In this document: positions 35,806 to 45,320 of the stretch, piece by piece
How the letters are laid out: every line of letters starts with the position of its first letter
Numbering within the stretch: position 1 is the stretch's first letter
NCBI GenBank assembly: GCA_017453665.1
Contig: JAFTEM010000021.1
Location: 13,717-77,716 of the forward strand
Direction: 5' to 3'
Source of the DNA: a bacterium
Lineage (GTDB): Bacteria; Patescibacteria; JAEDAM01; Absconditabacterales; Absconditicoccaceae
DNA length: 64,000 nt
The notes under the pieces: model-generated
Databases searched by the model: none
What the model saw: only the letters and a program-made list of their open reading frames with translations
Told to the model about the DNA's origin: nothing
Made by a program: the position numbers and the translations under genes

Positions 35806-35834
35806 TTGCATTCAAGAGGTTTTTTCTATATAAG
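35806..35834 (+). promoter_or_regulatory. Sigma-70-like promoter for 35860-36351
   Basis: TTGCAT and TATAAG with exactly 17 bp between them; the -10 box ends 25 bp before the ATG. Confidence 0.6.
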
Positions 35835-35859
35835 TTAAAAAATACAAAAACAATAATCT

Positions 35860-36351
35860 ATGGAAAAAATTCTTCACCAACTTGCTATGCATATTCGGAT
35901 ATATTGCATCTTTAAAAAGATTATCCGAATCGTGGAGATTTTAATGATTCTCTACCTTGGCATCTGGGGAGGTAGCGCATATTACCTCAACGGGAATCTT
36001 ATGCGATTTCAGTTCTTTTTGATTAGCATCTTTGTGGTTTTCCTGTTCTTTTTTGAGCTACTTATCAGGATTACAAAATACGTTTTAGAATCCACTTTAG
36101 ATAGGACAGATAATCTTAACAAAGGGTTTATTGCTATAAGAAGAGACCTGGTTAACTACTATCAGGAGCTTCTTGATAAATTGGTTGAGGAGGAGGAGGA
36201 ATTATTCAATATGAGAGAACATGTAAAGACACCATTTTCTAAGAAAATAGAAAATGATAAATATCGTTTACTTAAACTCAAAATTGAATATCAGAACTCA
36301 CTCAGTCATGATAAAGGAATTGCTATGTTGCGCATCATCTTGAACAAATAA
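35860..36351 (+). CDS. Two-helix membrane protein with cytoplasmic helical tail, TGA-free, 163 aa
   Basis: Two membrane segments lie at about residues 24-44 (IVEILMILYLGIWGGSAYYL) and 50-72 (FQFFLISIFVVFLFFFELL), followed by a charged, probably coiled tail (KLVEEEEELFNMREHV, about 108-125). None of its six glycines is TGA, and codons such as CTC, GGC, ATC and GGG are more frequent than nearby. It has its own promoter and terminator. I do not recognise a family. Confidence 0.7.
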   Translation: MEKILHQLAMHIRIYCIFKKIIRIVEILMILYLGIWGGSAYYLNGNLMRFQFFLISIFVVFLFFFELLIRITKYVLESTLDRTDNLNKGFIAIRRDLVNYYQELLDKLVEEEEELFNMREHVKTPFSKKIENDKYRLLKLKIEYQNSLSHDKGIAMLRIILNK

Positions 36352-36382
36352 TACTAGGAAGTCTCTTTCTAGTATTTTTTTA
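36350..36382 (+). terminator. Rho-independent terminator after 35860-36351
   Basis: AATACTAG at 36350-36357 pairs with CTAGTATT at 36369-36376, extended inward by three further pairs, followed by a T run. The stem overlaps the stop codon. Confidence 0.8.
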
Positions 36383-36408
36383 GTTTTGGGTTCGCGATGT
36401 TTTTTTGC

Positions 36409-36436
36409 CAAAAAAAGATGGCAATCACCATCTTTT
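36409..36436 (-). terminator. Rho-independent terminator after the CotH gene
   Basis: A 9-bp perfect stem (36413-36421 with 36428-36436, AAAAGATGG and its complement), 6-nt loop; read leftward it is followed by a T run. It overlaps the CotH stop codon. Confidence 0.8.
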
Positions 36437-38171
36437 ATTCTTCGGTTTTTTTATTCTCTAAATAACTCTTTAAACTTTCTACCGCTTTTAAATAGGATTC
36501 TTCGTCCACCAATGCAGTATCTTCATTGTATTTAAGTATAGCATTTGACCGGGTTTCAAAGAATGATTCTGAGAAGTCTGAATTGAGTGCTATATTTTCT
36601 ATCTCAGCATAAATTTCATCGTATCTTGCCTTAAACGTTTCGTTTGCTAAGAGTCTTGTTTTTAATTCATTATTTCCGTTTCTTCACATTCATCATCCTC
36701 TATTTTCTCCTCATTCATTATCTCCTCACGGGAAGCCTGGGAATCATCATTCCATATTTTCTGGATTAAATCATTCTCATGGGAAGGCTCACATTGTTCA
36801 TCAAGAGAAATCTTCTGGGAATCATCAGAAATTTTGTGGTCATTGCATTCATCATGAAGTAGCTGTAGGCATTCCTTGAGATATCATTCACTGCATATTT
36901 TCTCATGAAAATTCTCCTCAGAAATTTGGCATTCATGGGAAAGCTCATCACATTCCTCATCACATACCTCATCAACCTCACATTCCTCAGAATGCTAAGT
37001 TTTGATCTCGAGTAAGAAGATAAAATTTTCCTTCTCATAGATGATAATAAAGATAATAGTTGCTTCACATTCCTCCAAATGAATCTTGATTTCCTACGAA
37101 GTCATCAATTGCTAATACGGTTAATACTGAATCTACATCGATATAGTCATTGATTGATTCTGCGAACTCCTCATCGGTTGATGTTGAAACGAATTTCAAA
37201 AGTTTAATCAATGGAGAAATATCATAATCATTTATCCTTGTCTTCTGAGTGAAATAATCAGAATATTCTGTTGGATCATCTCATTGATAAGAGAAATCTA
37301 TAAAATTTCCAGCTTTATAAAGCACTCCATTATCATCACCAAACCATTTTTTTATGTAGTATTCGTCTTCTGGAAGCTCACTTATAATGAAGAGCCTCTT
37401 TTCCATTCAATCAATTTGGACTGCTCAATATGAAGTATCTGGAGCAGGATCTCATTCTTCCTGATAAAGTTCATAAGAATAAGGTTCTGAGAGAAGAGAG
37501 ACATCGTTTCCCATTCCTCCCACACGGAGTGAAATCATTTCGTGTCATTGATAGGTTTGATCTTCGTATTTATCAAATTTTATAAAGAGAGGAAGTTGGG
37601 TATCATAATCTATAGAACCTCAGCTCATTGCTCATGGTCAAAAACTTCAACCTTCGAAGACTTCTGGCTTTTGGAAGTCTCATGACATTGCTGGCCTATT
37701 TCAGAACCTGTTTGCATGAAATCCCATCATTCTATTATCTCAACTACCATCTCTATGTTTTCCAACTCAACGATCCATTCAACTTACACTTCTTCATGGA
37801 CCTCATTCATTATATCATCAAACTCCTTTTAATGAAGAATTTCATTTTAGTCTTATTCCTACATTATAGACAGTTACCCCATCTATTGTAACATCTGTTT
37901 TATACCAATCTTTTTCGGAAGTACTTGCATAAGTATCTATCATATCTTTATATTCTTCATCTGTCATAAGAATTTTGACATCATGAACTTGTGTTGTAAC
38001 GAAAAGATCGATAGTATTTTCTACATTGTAATAATCCGTTGTTACCTCTCCTTTATCTCAGATATTTACTGAAATAACCCTTTTATTCCCATAATAAACA
38101 AGGATAAGCAATGTTATAATACATATCGGAATAAGATATCGATTTCTTCTCAAGGTTAAAGAGACAGCCAT
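36435..38171 (-). CDS. CotH-family protein with TGA-coded Gly/Met-rich insert, 578 aa
   Basis: An N-terminal membrane segment (about residues 12-26) precedes a CotH kinase-like domain: DVTIDGVTVYNVGIRLKGNSSL (about 90-112), and DSVLTVLAIDDFVGNQDSFGG with YYLYYHLGEGKFYLLTRDQNLAFGG (about 350-392). CotH relatives phosphorylate protein surfaces in spores. A low-complexity Gly/Met/Pro-rich stretch follows (about residues 390-495, patterns GGMGGG and FPGMPNFGGEF), in which I count 29 TGA and 11 GGN glycine codons. A second Gly-rich loop spans about 110-185. It forms an operon with DUF4956 and VTC genes. Confidence 0.85.
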
Positions 38172-38228
38172 CTTAATATAAGTTAATAGTAATAAAGATG
38201 AAGAGGAGATTTTCACTCCTCTTTTACA

Positions 38229-38936
38229 CTAAAGGTCTGTTGTATTATATCCTGTAATAAGTGTTACATTTAAGTTATCATTCAATTTTTTAACTTCTGC
38301 TAAGAATTCTTGTTTTTTATCAGGATTCTTAAGATCAACATTATATACCAATTCTGTTAAAGCTCATCATCTTACAGAATCGATACTAATAAGATCAGAG
38401 ATATTCGTATATTTTACGAATACATTATCAAAGATATGATCAAAATCTAAGGTATTTGCTACTTGGATTTTTAGTATTTGACTTGATGCTTGACGTGCAA
38501 ACCAATTAAAGCGAGACATTACAAAGATTATAATTGAAATAATCAATGTGAAAACAATAGCTAAGATATAAAACTTTGTACCTGTAGCCATACCGATTGC
38601 CATTGCAGCAAACATAAATCCGATATCTCTTGTTTCTTTCATGGCATTTCTAAATCTGATGATTGATAATGCTCAAACAAGAGAGAATGCACGAGCGATG
38701 TTTGAACCTACGATTAACATGATTACACAAACTGTCATACCCATCATTACTAATGTATGCACATAACTTTGAGTGTATGAAGTTCCTTTATGGGTCTTTT
38801 TATATATCCATCAAAGGAATGCGGTTAGGATAAAACTTGTTAACATTCCTAATGTTATATCCATAACTGAGAATGTTCCTGTTAAATCTTGGATTGAACC
38901 CAAGCTTTCTGTAAATTGTTGAATAAATGCTTCCAT
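38229..38936 (-). CDS. DUF4956 membrane protein, 235 aa
   Basis: Three to four membrane segments lie in the first 150 residues (SVMDITLGMLTSFILTAFLG, LVMMGMTVCVIMLIVGSNIA, FMFAAMAIGMATGTKFYILA), with the highly conserved ARAFSLVGALSIIRFRNAMKETRDIGFM core, followed by a soluble C-terminal domain of about 90 residues. This is the DUF4956 pattern, a family often encoded beside VTC and CotH proteins as here. It lies 38 bp downstream of the VTC gene and 57 bp upstream of CotH. Role unknown; a phosphate or polyphosphate-linked membrane process is the usual inference. Confidence 0.87.
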
Positions 38937-38974
38937 TTGTATAATTATTTAAAGAATAAAAATAAATACTATTG

Positions 38975-39769
38975 TTAGCTTTTTAAGGCATCTTCTCCAA
39001 TATAGAAGACAGTACGAGGGAGTTCTTCTGAAGTTTCTAATCCTTGGCAATATTTACTTACACGGATTAAGCGGAAATTATAATCAGAAACTATCTCTGT
39101 CAACCAATAAGGGATACGTTCATTTGCTTTTACTTCCATGATAACCATGTTTGGTGATATCATGAAATCTCCTATCTTTTTATCAGCTAAATTTAAATTT
39201 TTTGTTCTATAACGGATATTTGAGTCAAAGGTTATACGGAGTCAACTATCATAATCAGTTCAGAAATAAGCGTTACGCATATAACTTGTTATACATGAAG
39301 GTCTAAGATTATTTGTTTTTAAGAGTTCATAAATCTCAAATAATGTCGCCTCATCAACTTTTTCATGGTCTGGGATGATAAAATGATTACAAAGATTTAA
39401 TGCATCAGAATATTTCATAGGAACTCTTCTCTTTTGTGTTACTCTATCAACTCTTTGCTTGATTTCTACGTACACCATTGAATCATCATCTAATGGTTTT
39501 TCTGTTTCATACTGCCTGATTCTTAATTTTCTTCTATATTTTATTCCATCCACTTTTTCTCGATAGAAACGGTAATCATTTGTATCATAGTAAAGTGATG
39601 AAAGTGTATATAAACCGTTAGGAGTTTTTGCATATGCATCAGGTAAGACATATTTTTTTAGATCTTCTTGAAGTCTTTGTGCTGTATCATAAGAAATGAG
39701 ATATTTTAACTCAAAACGATTAAATTTTCTAATAGCATTTAATGGTTTTGTTGAAGTTGAAGAGGTCAT
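38975..39769 (-). CDS. VTC-domain (polyphosphate polymerase-like) protein, 264 aa
   Basis: The whole protein is a VTC domain, a tunnel-shaped fold of the triphosphate tunnel metalloenzyme group. Visible are FNRFELKYLISYDTAQRLQ at the start, TLSSLYYDTNDYRFYREKVDG, KYRRKLRIRQYE, MVYVEIKQRV and late IMEVKANERIPYWL. The basic and acidic residues lining the tunnel appear intact. Eukaryotic VTC4 makes polyphosphate; bacterial relatives next to DUF4956 and CotH have no proven activity. It is the first gene of the leftward operon. Confidence 0.88.
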
Positions 39770-40173
39770 TTTTTATGGTGTATTGTTATAAAACCGACTT
39801 GGAGTATACTTAATAACCTTAAGTCTACCTTAAATTGTTGGAATATTAGTTTGTATATAGGGAAAAGAGAAGTAATTACAAATTTTTTTGATTAATATAA
39901 CATACCAATAATTCAAAAAAATCTAGCTTTTTAATAAGTTATTAGATATTGTTTGGTTCTCAACTAGTATATTCCTTTTTTTTAATTTTTTCTATTCCTC
40001 ACTTTTGCTTTTTTTGTCAAAGTGAGGAATAAGCCTTTTAAAATATAGTAAGTACCTATGTTTTAAAAATAACATTTTTTAACATGTATTCTATTTTTTA
40101 TTTCTATTAAATGGTTTTTAATAAAAAAAATTCCTATTTTATAAGGAATTAAACAAATTCATCTCTAATAATT
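39770..40173. other. Gene-free AT-rich stretch with a large hairpin
   Basis: I see no gene here. Near the left end, the sequence TTGGAGTATACTTA (about 39800-39813) recurs before the gene at 21248, and probably belongs to the VTC promoter region. A 13-bp perfect inverted repeat (39993-40005 with 40019-40031) with a 13-nt T-rich loop lies in the middle. It has no T run on either side, so it is not an ordinary terminator. The remainder is AT-rich up to the tRNA. Confidence 0.6.
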
Positions 40174-40258
40174 CGGTGAGGGTGGGATTCGAACCCACGG
40201 TACGTTTCCGTACGACTCGTTAGCAGTGAGTTGATTTCAGCCTCTCATCCACCTCACC
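40174..40258 (-). tRNA. tRNA-Ser (anticodon GCU)
   Basis: Read leftward, the 7-bp acceptor stem (GGTGAGG with CCTCACC), the anticodon loop around ACTGCTAAC, a long variable arm (CGTACGGAAACGTACC) typical of class II tRNAs, and a T-arm GGTTCGAATCC are all present. Anticodon GCT reads AGC and AGU. The CCA end is not encoded. Confidence 0.92.
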
Positions 40259-40351
40259 ATCGAATTACAAGATAAGTGTATAGCGAAATTATATTGAATT
40301 TCAAGAAAAAAATGCTACAAGTTAGTTTGATTTTATGCATATTTTTAAATA

Positions 40352-40957
40352 ATGAGTGAATTAGCAACTTGAGTAGAGGATTTCGGTCCCGTTAGAGAGG
40401 ATAATAACCAAGTAACGGAAGAAGCTGTTCAGCGTGTTCAAGCTCAAAGTCAACAAGCTAAACAAATAGCGCAACAAATAAAAAAAGATAAGGCAATTAA
40501 TAATCAACTTGCTAAATTTTTGAGTTTTTTAATGAGAACTATCGATAAAGAAGAGATTATTCAAGCTATTGTTGCTACTTTTTTTAAAACAACAGATGCC
40601 AAAAACCAAATAACCTATTTAAGAAAAGATATTAATGTTTATGTTGTCGTTTGATTTTTTCTTCCATTTTTTCTTCAAGAAGCTGAGCAATTAAAAATTA
40701 TTGGATTTTATGAAAAGCTTTGAGTAAGGACAGCATCAGAGAGTTTAGAAAGTTATATCTCTTATCTTTGAAAAGTTTCAGAAGTTTACCATGATAATAT
40801 TCCAATCGATCAATGACCATTAATAACTCTTATTATTCTTATTGCAGAAAATTGGATTTATACTAAAGAAAATCTTCCAAGTCATGAACAATTAAAGCAA
40901 AAGACATTGGAAGTTTTGTATTGATGAGAGTCAACACAAAAAGGAACTTCAGCTTAA
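40352..40957 (+). CDS. Hypothetical helical protein, 201 aa
   Basis: A Gln-rich N-terminus (VQRVQAQSQQAKQIAQQIKK) is followed by a helical body with one moderately hydrophobic patch (VYVVVGFFLPFFLQEAEQL). No signal peptide is obvious. The last residues contain a double TGA (YGGEST), which extends the frame to the true stop at 40955. I recognise no family. It is followed 71 bp later by the YqeY-like gene. Confidence 0.65.
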
Positions 40958-41028
40958 TTTTCATTTGTATTTTCCTTAAGTTTAGCTATATACTAAGCAT
41001 ATTATTTTACATTCCTATACTTGAATTT

Positions 41029-41469
41029 ATGTTATATGAAAAATTATTAGAAGATTATAAAACTGCTATGAAAGAAAAACAAGAGGTAAGAAAGGCTGCT
41101 CTTAATTTTGTTTTAGCTCAAATAAAAAATAAAAAGATTGAGCTTCAAAGAGATCCTAACGATGATGAAATTATTGCAATATTGAAGAAAGAAGTAAAAG
41201 CGCTTAATGAGACGATATGATTCTTAGAAAAAGCAAATAAACCAGAAGAACTTGCTGAAGAACAAGAGAAGAAAACTCTTATTGAAAGTTATCTTCCTCA
41301 AATGCTTGATCGCGAACAAACAAAAACACTTATTGATAATATTATTACTACTCAATGAATTACAGATTTAAAAACTGGAAGAGGAATATTAATGAAAGAA
41401 CTTATGGCATGACATAAAAGTGAATTAGATACTGCTCTTGTTAATGAAATAATCAATAGTATGCTTTAA
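41029..41469 (+). CDS. YqeY/GatB-tail domain protein, 146 aa
   Basis: A small helical protein matching YqeY: MLYEKLLEDYKTAMKEKQEV, LNFVLAQIKNKKIEL, DDEIIAILKKEVKALNETIGFLEKA, then LIESYLPQMLDREQTKTLID. YqeY shares its domain with the C-terminus of GatB/E and binds tRNA-like partners. An upstream in-frame ATG at 40921 would overlap the preceding gene and add a hydrophobic leader, so the ATG at 41029 is preferred. Direct role unproven. Confidence 0.85.
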
Positions 41470-41490
41470 TCTTTATATGTCTTAATTGGA

Positions 41491-41913
41491 ATGAAGAAAT
41501 TAAAATATATGTTATTCTTCTGATGCATTTTTGCACTTTGAATCGCTCCGCTATTTACATATGCTGATGGAGAGACTTCCACTACAAAATGTGAATGAAT
41601 ACAATTAAATACTAATGTTCCTTTTGTTTGAAATTGTATAGAAATAAAAGAAGCTGGAAGTAAAGATGGTGCAACGACACCTGTTAATGCGTTTCCTAAA
41701 CTTATGGGAGCGATGATGAATCTTATGATGACAATTATTTTGATAATGTCATTGCTCTTAATTGTCTATGCAGGAGTTTTGATGACAATGGAATGATCTG
41801 TCTCTAAACAATGAGAAGGGATGAGTATTATTAAAAAAGTTGCTGCTGGAATGGCACTTCTTTGAGCTTCCTGAGTTATTCTAAAAATAATAAACCCAAA
41901 CTTCTTTACCTAA
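41491..41913 (+). CDS. VirB2/TrbC-like pilin, copy 1, 140 aa
   Basis: A signal peptide (residues 1-25, ending FTYADG) is followed by a short Cys-containing extracellular stretch (KCEGIQLNTNVPFVGNC) and two membrane segments (MMNLMMTIILIMSLLLIVYAGVLMTME and MALLGASGVILKII). Size, signal and two hydrophobic helices fit the cyclic-pilin family of type IV secretion systems. Copy 2 at 42391 shares most of the C-terminal 75 residues. Tandem copies suggest they make related pilus subunits, perhaps for the VirD4-like system. Confidence 0.72.
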
Positions 41914-41951
41914 AATTTAAACAATTCTTTTAATTCTTTTTTAAAAACACT

Positions 41952-42359
41952 ATGGCTATTCAAATAAAACAAGATTGAGGATTTCAAATCGAAAATGAAC
42001 TTTTCTTTTGATATACTTATGCTCATAATTCACTTATTAATCTTTCATCAGAGATTTGAGAAGATATGAGATATAATGAATGAGAAATGACCGTTATTGA
42101 TTATCCATGAGAATATGATGTAAGATGATGGGCTATTAAGGTTCTTCGCTGAATGAATGGAAAACTTAATTATCTTATTCAAAAAGATAATAAAAAGATT
42201 TGAATTATTCAATCTCCTGATGTATTAGAACTCCAGGAAGTTGATGGTATGGATACCTGGCTTTATCAATGAGAAGCTATTGAGAAGAAATTTGATCAAC
42301 TAGAAATTGAGTGAGAAAAAATAAATCTTGAAACCTATGGAGAAGAAAAGGAAGAATAA
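41952..42359 (+). CDS. Hypothetical protein resembling short MBL-fold proteins, 135 aa
   Basis: The pattern FGYTYAHNSLINL, then VIDYPGEYDVRGWAIKVL recalls short metallo-beta-lactamase-fold proteins with a GPGEYEVxG motif, but the metal-binding histidines are not visible. It would therefore be a degenerate or structural relative. Many of its glycines are TGA. Its position between two VirB2-like copies, with 38- and 31-bp gaps, suggests a role with them. The assignment is weak. Confidence 0.55.
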
Positions 42360-42390
42360 TTTTTAATAGCATCGAGAATGAATCTAGATA

Positions 42391-42870
42391 ATGAAGAGAT
42401 GAAAATACTTGTTATTCATAATTATTCTCTTGTTTTGATGTTTTACATCATACGTTTCTTTTGCAGAACAATGTTGAGATCAAGAGCTTCCTTCTGGAAT
42501 GTATTGTACTGATTGAGTTATTACTAATATTGCTCCAGATTCCGTGGTTGTTGAGGGTTGCTATTGAATAAAGCTCAATACTAAAGTCCCATTTGTCTGA
42601 AACTGTATATCGTTTACAGGAGTAAATGCAACAACTCCTATTAACGCTTTTCCAAAGCTCATGTGAGCAATGATGAATCTTATGATGACAGTTATTATGG
42701 TGATGTCACTCCTCTTAATTGTGTATGCAGGGGTTTTGATGACAATGGAATGATCTGTCTCTAAACAAGGAGAAGGAATGAGCATTATCAAAAAAGTAGC
42801 CACTTGAATGGCACTTCTTTGAGCTTCTTGAGTTATTCTCAAACTTATTAATCCTAATTTCTTTACTTAG
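42391..42870 (+). CDS. VirB2/TrbC-like pilin, copy 2, 159 aa
   Basis: Starts MKRGKYLLFIIILLFGCFTSYVSFAEQC, a signal peptide, then a longer Cys-rich extracellular stretch (CGDQELPSGMYCTDGVI, VEGCYGIKLNTKVPFVGNC) and the same two membrane helices as copy 1. The C-terminal region, including AFPKLMGAMMNLMMT and MSIIKKVATGMALLGASGVILK, is nearly identical to copy 1, down to long identical DNA runs. The reading frame differs from the neighbouring ATG at 42378. A clear recent duplication. Confidence 0.72.
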
Positions 42871-42888
42871 ATTAGAAATTTATTCTTT

Positions 42889-43962
42889 CTATAAAGAATC
42901 CAAGATATCTTGGATTTTTTTGTTATCAGCAAATTTTTCACGAAGTTTTGTTATCATAGCATCAGACAACACAAATAATGTATATCTCTTTAATGTTGAT
43001 GTTCAGCTTTTTATTGTTAGTTTATGTAATCATGCTTGATTACCAACAACTCTGATATCTCTTCCTGTTCAAAGATAAGCAATTTTATTAGCAGAGGTAT
43101 CTAATCATGTTGTTGTTTCGATACTTAAATCGTCTTTTAAGAACGCTCCTTCTGTTAGTGAAGTCTTTGGTAAAATAGAGAGGTTTGTACTTACACCTTG
43201 TTTAAGAACTGTTGTTCCTAAAGAATAATTAAGTTCGCTTGCTGATAAATAACTATCTGATATTGTTGAAACCGTCTCATCTTTATGTTCTGCTAAAAAG
43301 ATTGCTCCATTTGTCTCTAGAAAAAGAATTGGATCTAGCGTATTTGATTTAATTTGAGACCAACACCTTCATTCGTTTACTATTTCTGTAATCGTTCATT
43401 CACATCAACTTGGAAAATAAGGATGTTTTCCTTCTGTAGTATCAATCTGAAAATGTACGTGTACTCAAGTTGTATTTCAGGAATTTCCCATTTTAGCAAT
43501 CAACGCTCATTCTTTTACTGTGTCTCAAACTTTTACTAATACTTCATCAAGATGAGCATAAATACTCCATAAAGAAGCATTTCAAACAGTATGTTTTATA
43601 ATAACAACATTTCACCACTCTCCCCTTTCTCAAGCTTCTATAATTTCTCAATCTCACATCGAATAAATTGGTGTTCAAAGTTCACTTGCGATATCAACTC
43701 CTTGATGTGATCAAAATCAGAAATCCCGTCAATCATAATAGGTACCTCACCACATTACGGTATAAATCTCACGATAAAGGGCTGAATTTTGATAACTTAA
43801 ATAATCTGCATTTTCAATTTTAGGAAGTTCTATACTACACACTCCACCTGTTTCTCAACAAAAATTTCAAGAGACTTCTTGTACAGGATAGGTCCATGCA
43901 TAACTTGTTCATAAAAAACAAGAAGCTAGTGTTAAACAAGAAAATAATAATGGTTTTTTCAT
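42889..43962 (-). CDS. M23-family (LytM-like) zinc metallopeptidase, 357 aa
   Basis: An exported peptidoglycan endopeptidase or LytM-like factor. A signal peptide (residues 1-22) leads into the M23 domain: GSHQGVDIAS (His86 and Asp90, zinc ligands), YSMGDGEIIEAG, a WGNVVIIKHT strand, YAHLDEVLVKVGDTVKEG and the HVHFQ motif. The C-terminal 140 residues form another domain of unknown type (beta-rich). Cys residues in the N-terminal part (NFCGETGGVCS) may form a disulfide. It may remodel the wall around pili. Confidence 0.9.
42898..42921 (+). terminator. Terminator for the pilin gene inside the convergent M23 gene
   Basis: An 18-bp perfect palindrome (ATCCAAGA then TATC and TTGGAT) followed by seven T. 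It lies within the last codons of the opposite-strand M23 gene. Confidence 0.7.
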
Positions 43963-44033
43963 TTATTTTTTAAACAAAAGATTAAAAAATCGGATTCAGT
44001 ATAGTTTTTTTACCGGAAAATGGAAATGGAATT

Positions 44034-44672
44034 TTATTCCGAGAAATATTCTATTTGTTTATCGATAAGTTCCTTGATAAAAATATCATAGAATGCAATA
44101 TTTACAGCAATTTTTTGTTGTATTGATGCATCATAACGCTCTTCTACAATTTTTGTAGCATATTTAGAAAAAAGATATTGCACTGTTGAAACTTGTTCAT
44201 ATGTATATTTAAGTACTATATCTTTCGTTATTTCTTTTTTCAAAAATGGAGCGTGTTTTAAAGCTTCTTTCGTACATTCTGTATACGCTTGAATCAATCA
44301 TCATACCCCGAGTAAGGTCCCTCAGAAATACCTTGTCACAACAGCCAAGACATTGAATATCTCTCATCATGTAAGAACAGAAAGTATTGGCTTTCATGCT
44401 GTATTGCTTGGTTCTCCATCATCATTAGCTCTTTCTTGATGAGATGAAATAATTCGATTTCAGAATAAATCTTTATTAGCATCAACATCTAATCTTCGAG
44501 CATAGCAATTATGTGTCGCATCGAAATATTTTTTTCTTATCATTGTTAATTCGTTTTCTATTTCATCTTTTGAATGGATTGGAATCAATGTAGCAAAAAA
44601 TCTTGAACCTTTTATTTTAGGAATTTCATATTGAAATGGTTTTTCTATTGTTGTATATTCTAATTTTTCCAT
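44034..44672 (-). CDS. yigZ: YigZ/IMPACT family protein, 212 aa
   Basis: The UPF0029/IMPACT signature is intact: ARRLDVDANK, ERANDDGEPSNTAGKPILSVL and the strong VTRYFGGTLLGVGGLIQAYT, in which four glycines are TGA. The C-terminal part is the shorter YigZ-type domain. Family members are linked to translation under stress and to ribosome or tRNA handling. It sits leftward behind the oxidoreductase genes, 27 bp after the beta subunit. Confidence 0.9.
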
Positions 44673-44699
44673 TATGTATGCTCGAATTTTGAAAAATAA

Positions 44700-45302
44700 T
44701 TATCGCCTTTTTCGACTTGGACAACTTTGTACAACATTAATATGAGAGAATCCTTCATATTGAAGTGCTTCTTTTATTGTTTCTTTTAACTCCTGAAAAT
44801 TTGATCATTGTTGTGTTTTTACAAATCAGCAACCAATACTTTCAAGAAGTGCTATTGGATTTATAGGAGAAAGTGTATTTCCATCTGGTGTAGATTTTGT
44901 TTTCACTCAAAGCGGAGTTGTTGCTGATGCTTGTCCTGTTGTAAGTGCATAGTTTTCGTTATCACATGTAATATGGAGGATTTGGACATTTCTTCTTGCT
45001 GCATGAATGAGATGTCACATTCCTATTCAATAGGTATCACCATCTCATGAAAGAGAAATAACTGTCAATTTTGGATTTGCGAGTTTTACTCCGATAGCGA
45101 ATGGAATACCTCTTCAATGAAGTGTCTCTGCACCATATCATTCCATATATTGGCTCATTTTACTATTACATCAGATTCAAGTTACCATTACAGTATCTTT
45201 TGGAGCTATTTGAAGTTCTTGAAGAGCTTGCTTAAGTGCTAGATGAATGAGATAATTTCAACATCAAGGGCACCACTGTATTTTATTTAGATTATGTCTC
45301 AT
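44700..45302 (-). CDS. korB: 2-oxoacid:ferredoxin oxidoreductase beta subunit
   Basis: The TPP-binding beta subunit of the OFOR family: it carries the FeS-ligand start WCPGCGNY (residues 10-17), MVTGIGCNSKMSQYM, then the TPP-binding core [44 protein letters not shown] (many glycines TGA) and DNENYALTTGQASATTP. At 200 residues it is shorter than usual (about 270-290), lacking much of the C-terminal part. It is the downstream partner of the alpha gene, 18 bp away. Confidence 0.9.
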
Positions 45303-45320
45303 GGAATCTAAGAAATTAAG

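Noticed and set aside
40324..40351. Promoter for 40352-40957
   Set aside because: No convincing -35/-10 pair with suitable spacing could be chosen in this AT-rich stretch.
40921..41028. Upstream start for the YqeY-like gene giving a hydrophobic leader
   Set aside because: It would overlap the preceding gene and YqeY proteins have no signal peptide; ATG at 41029 fits the family start.
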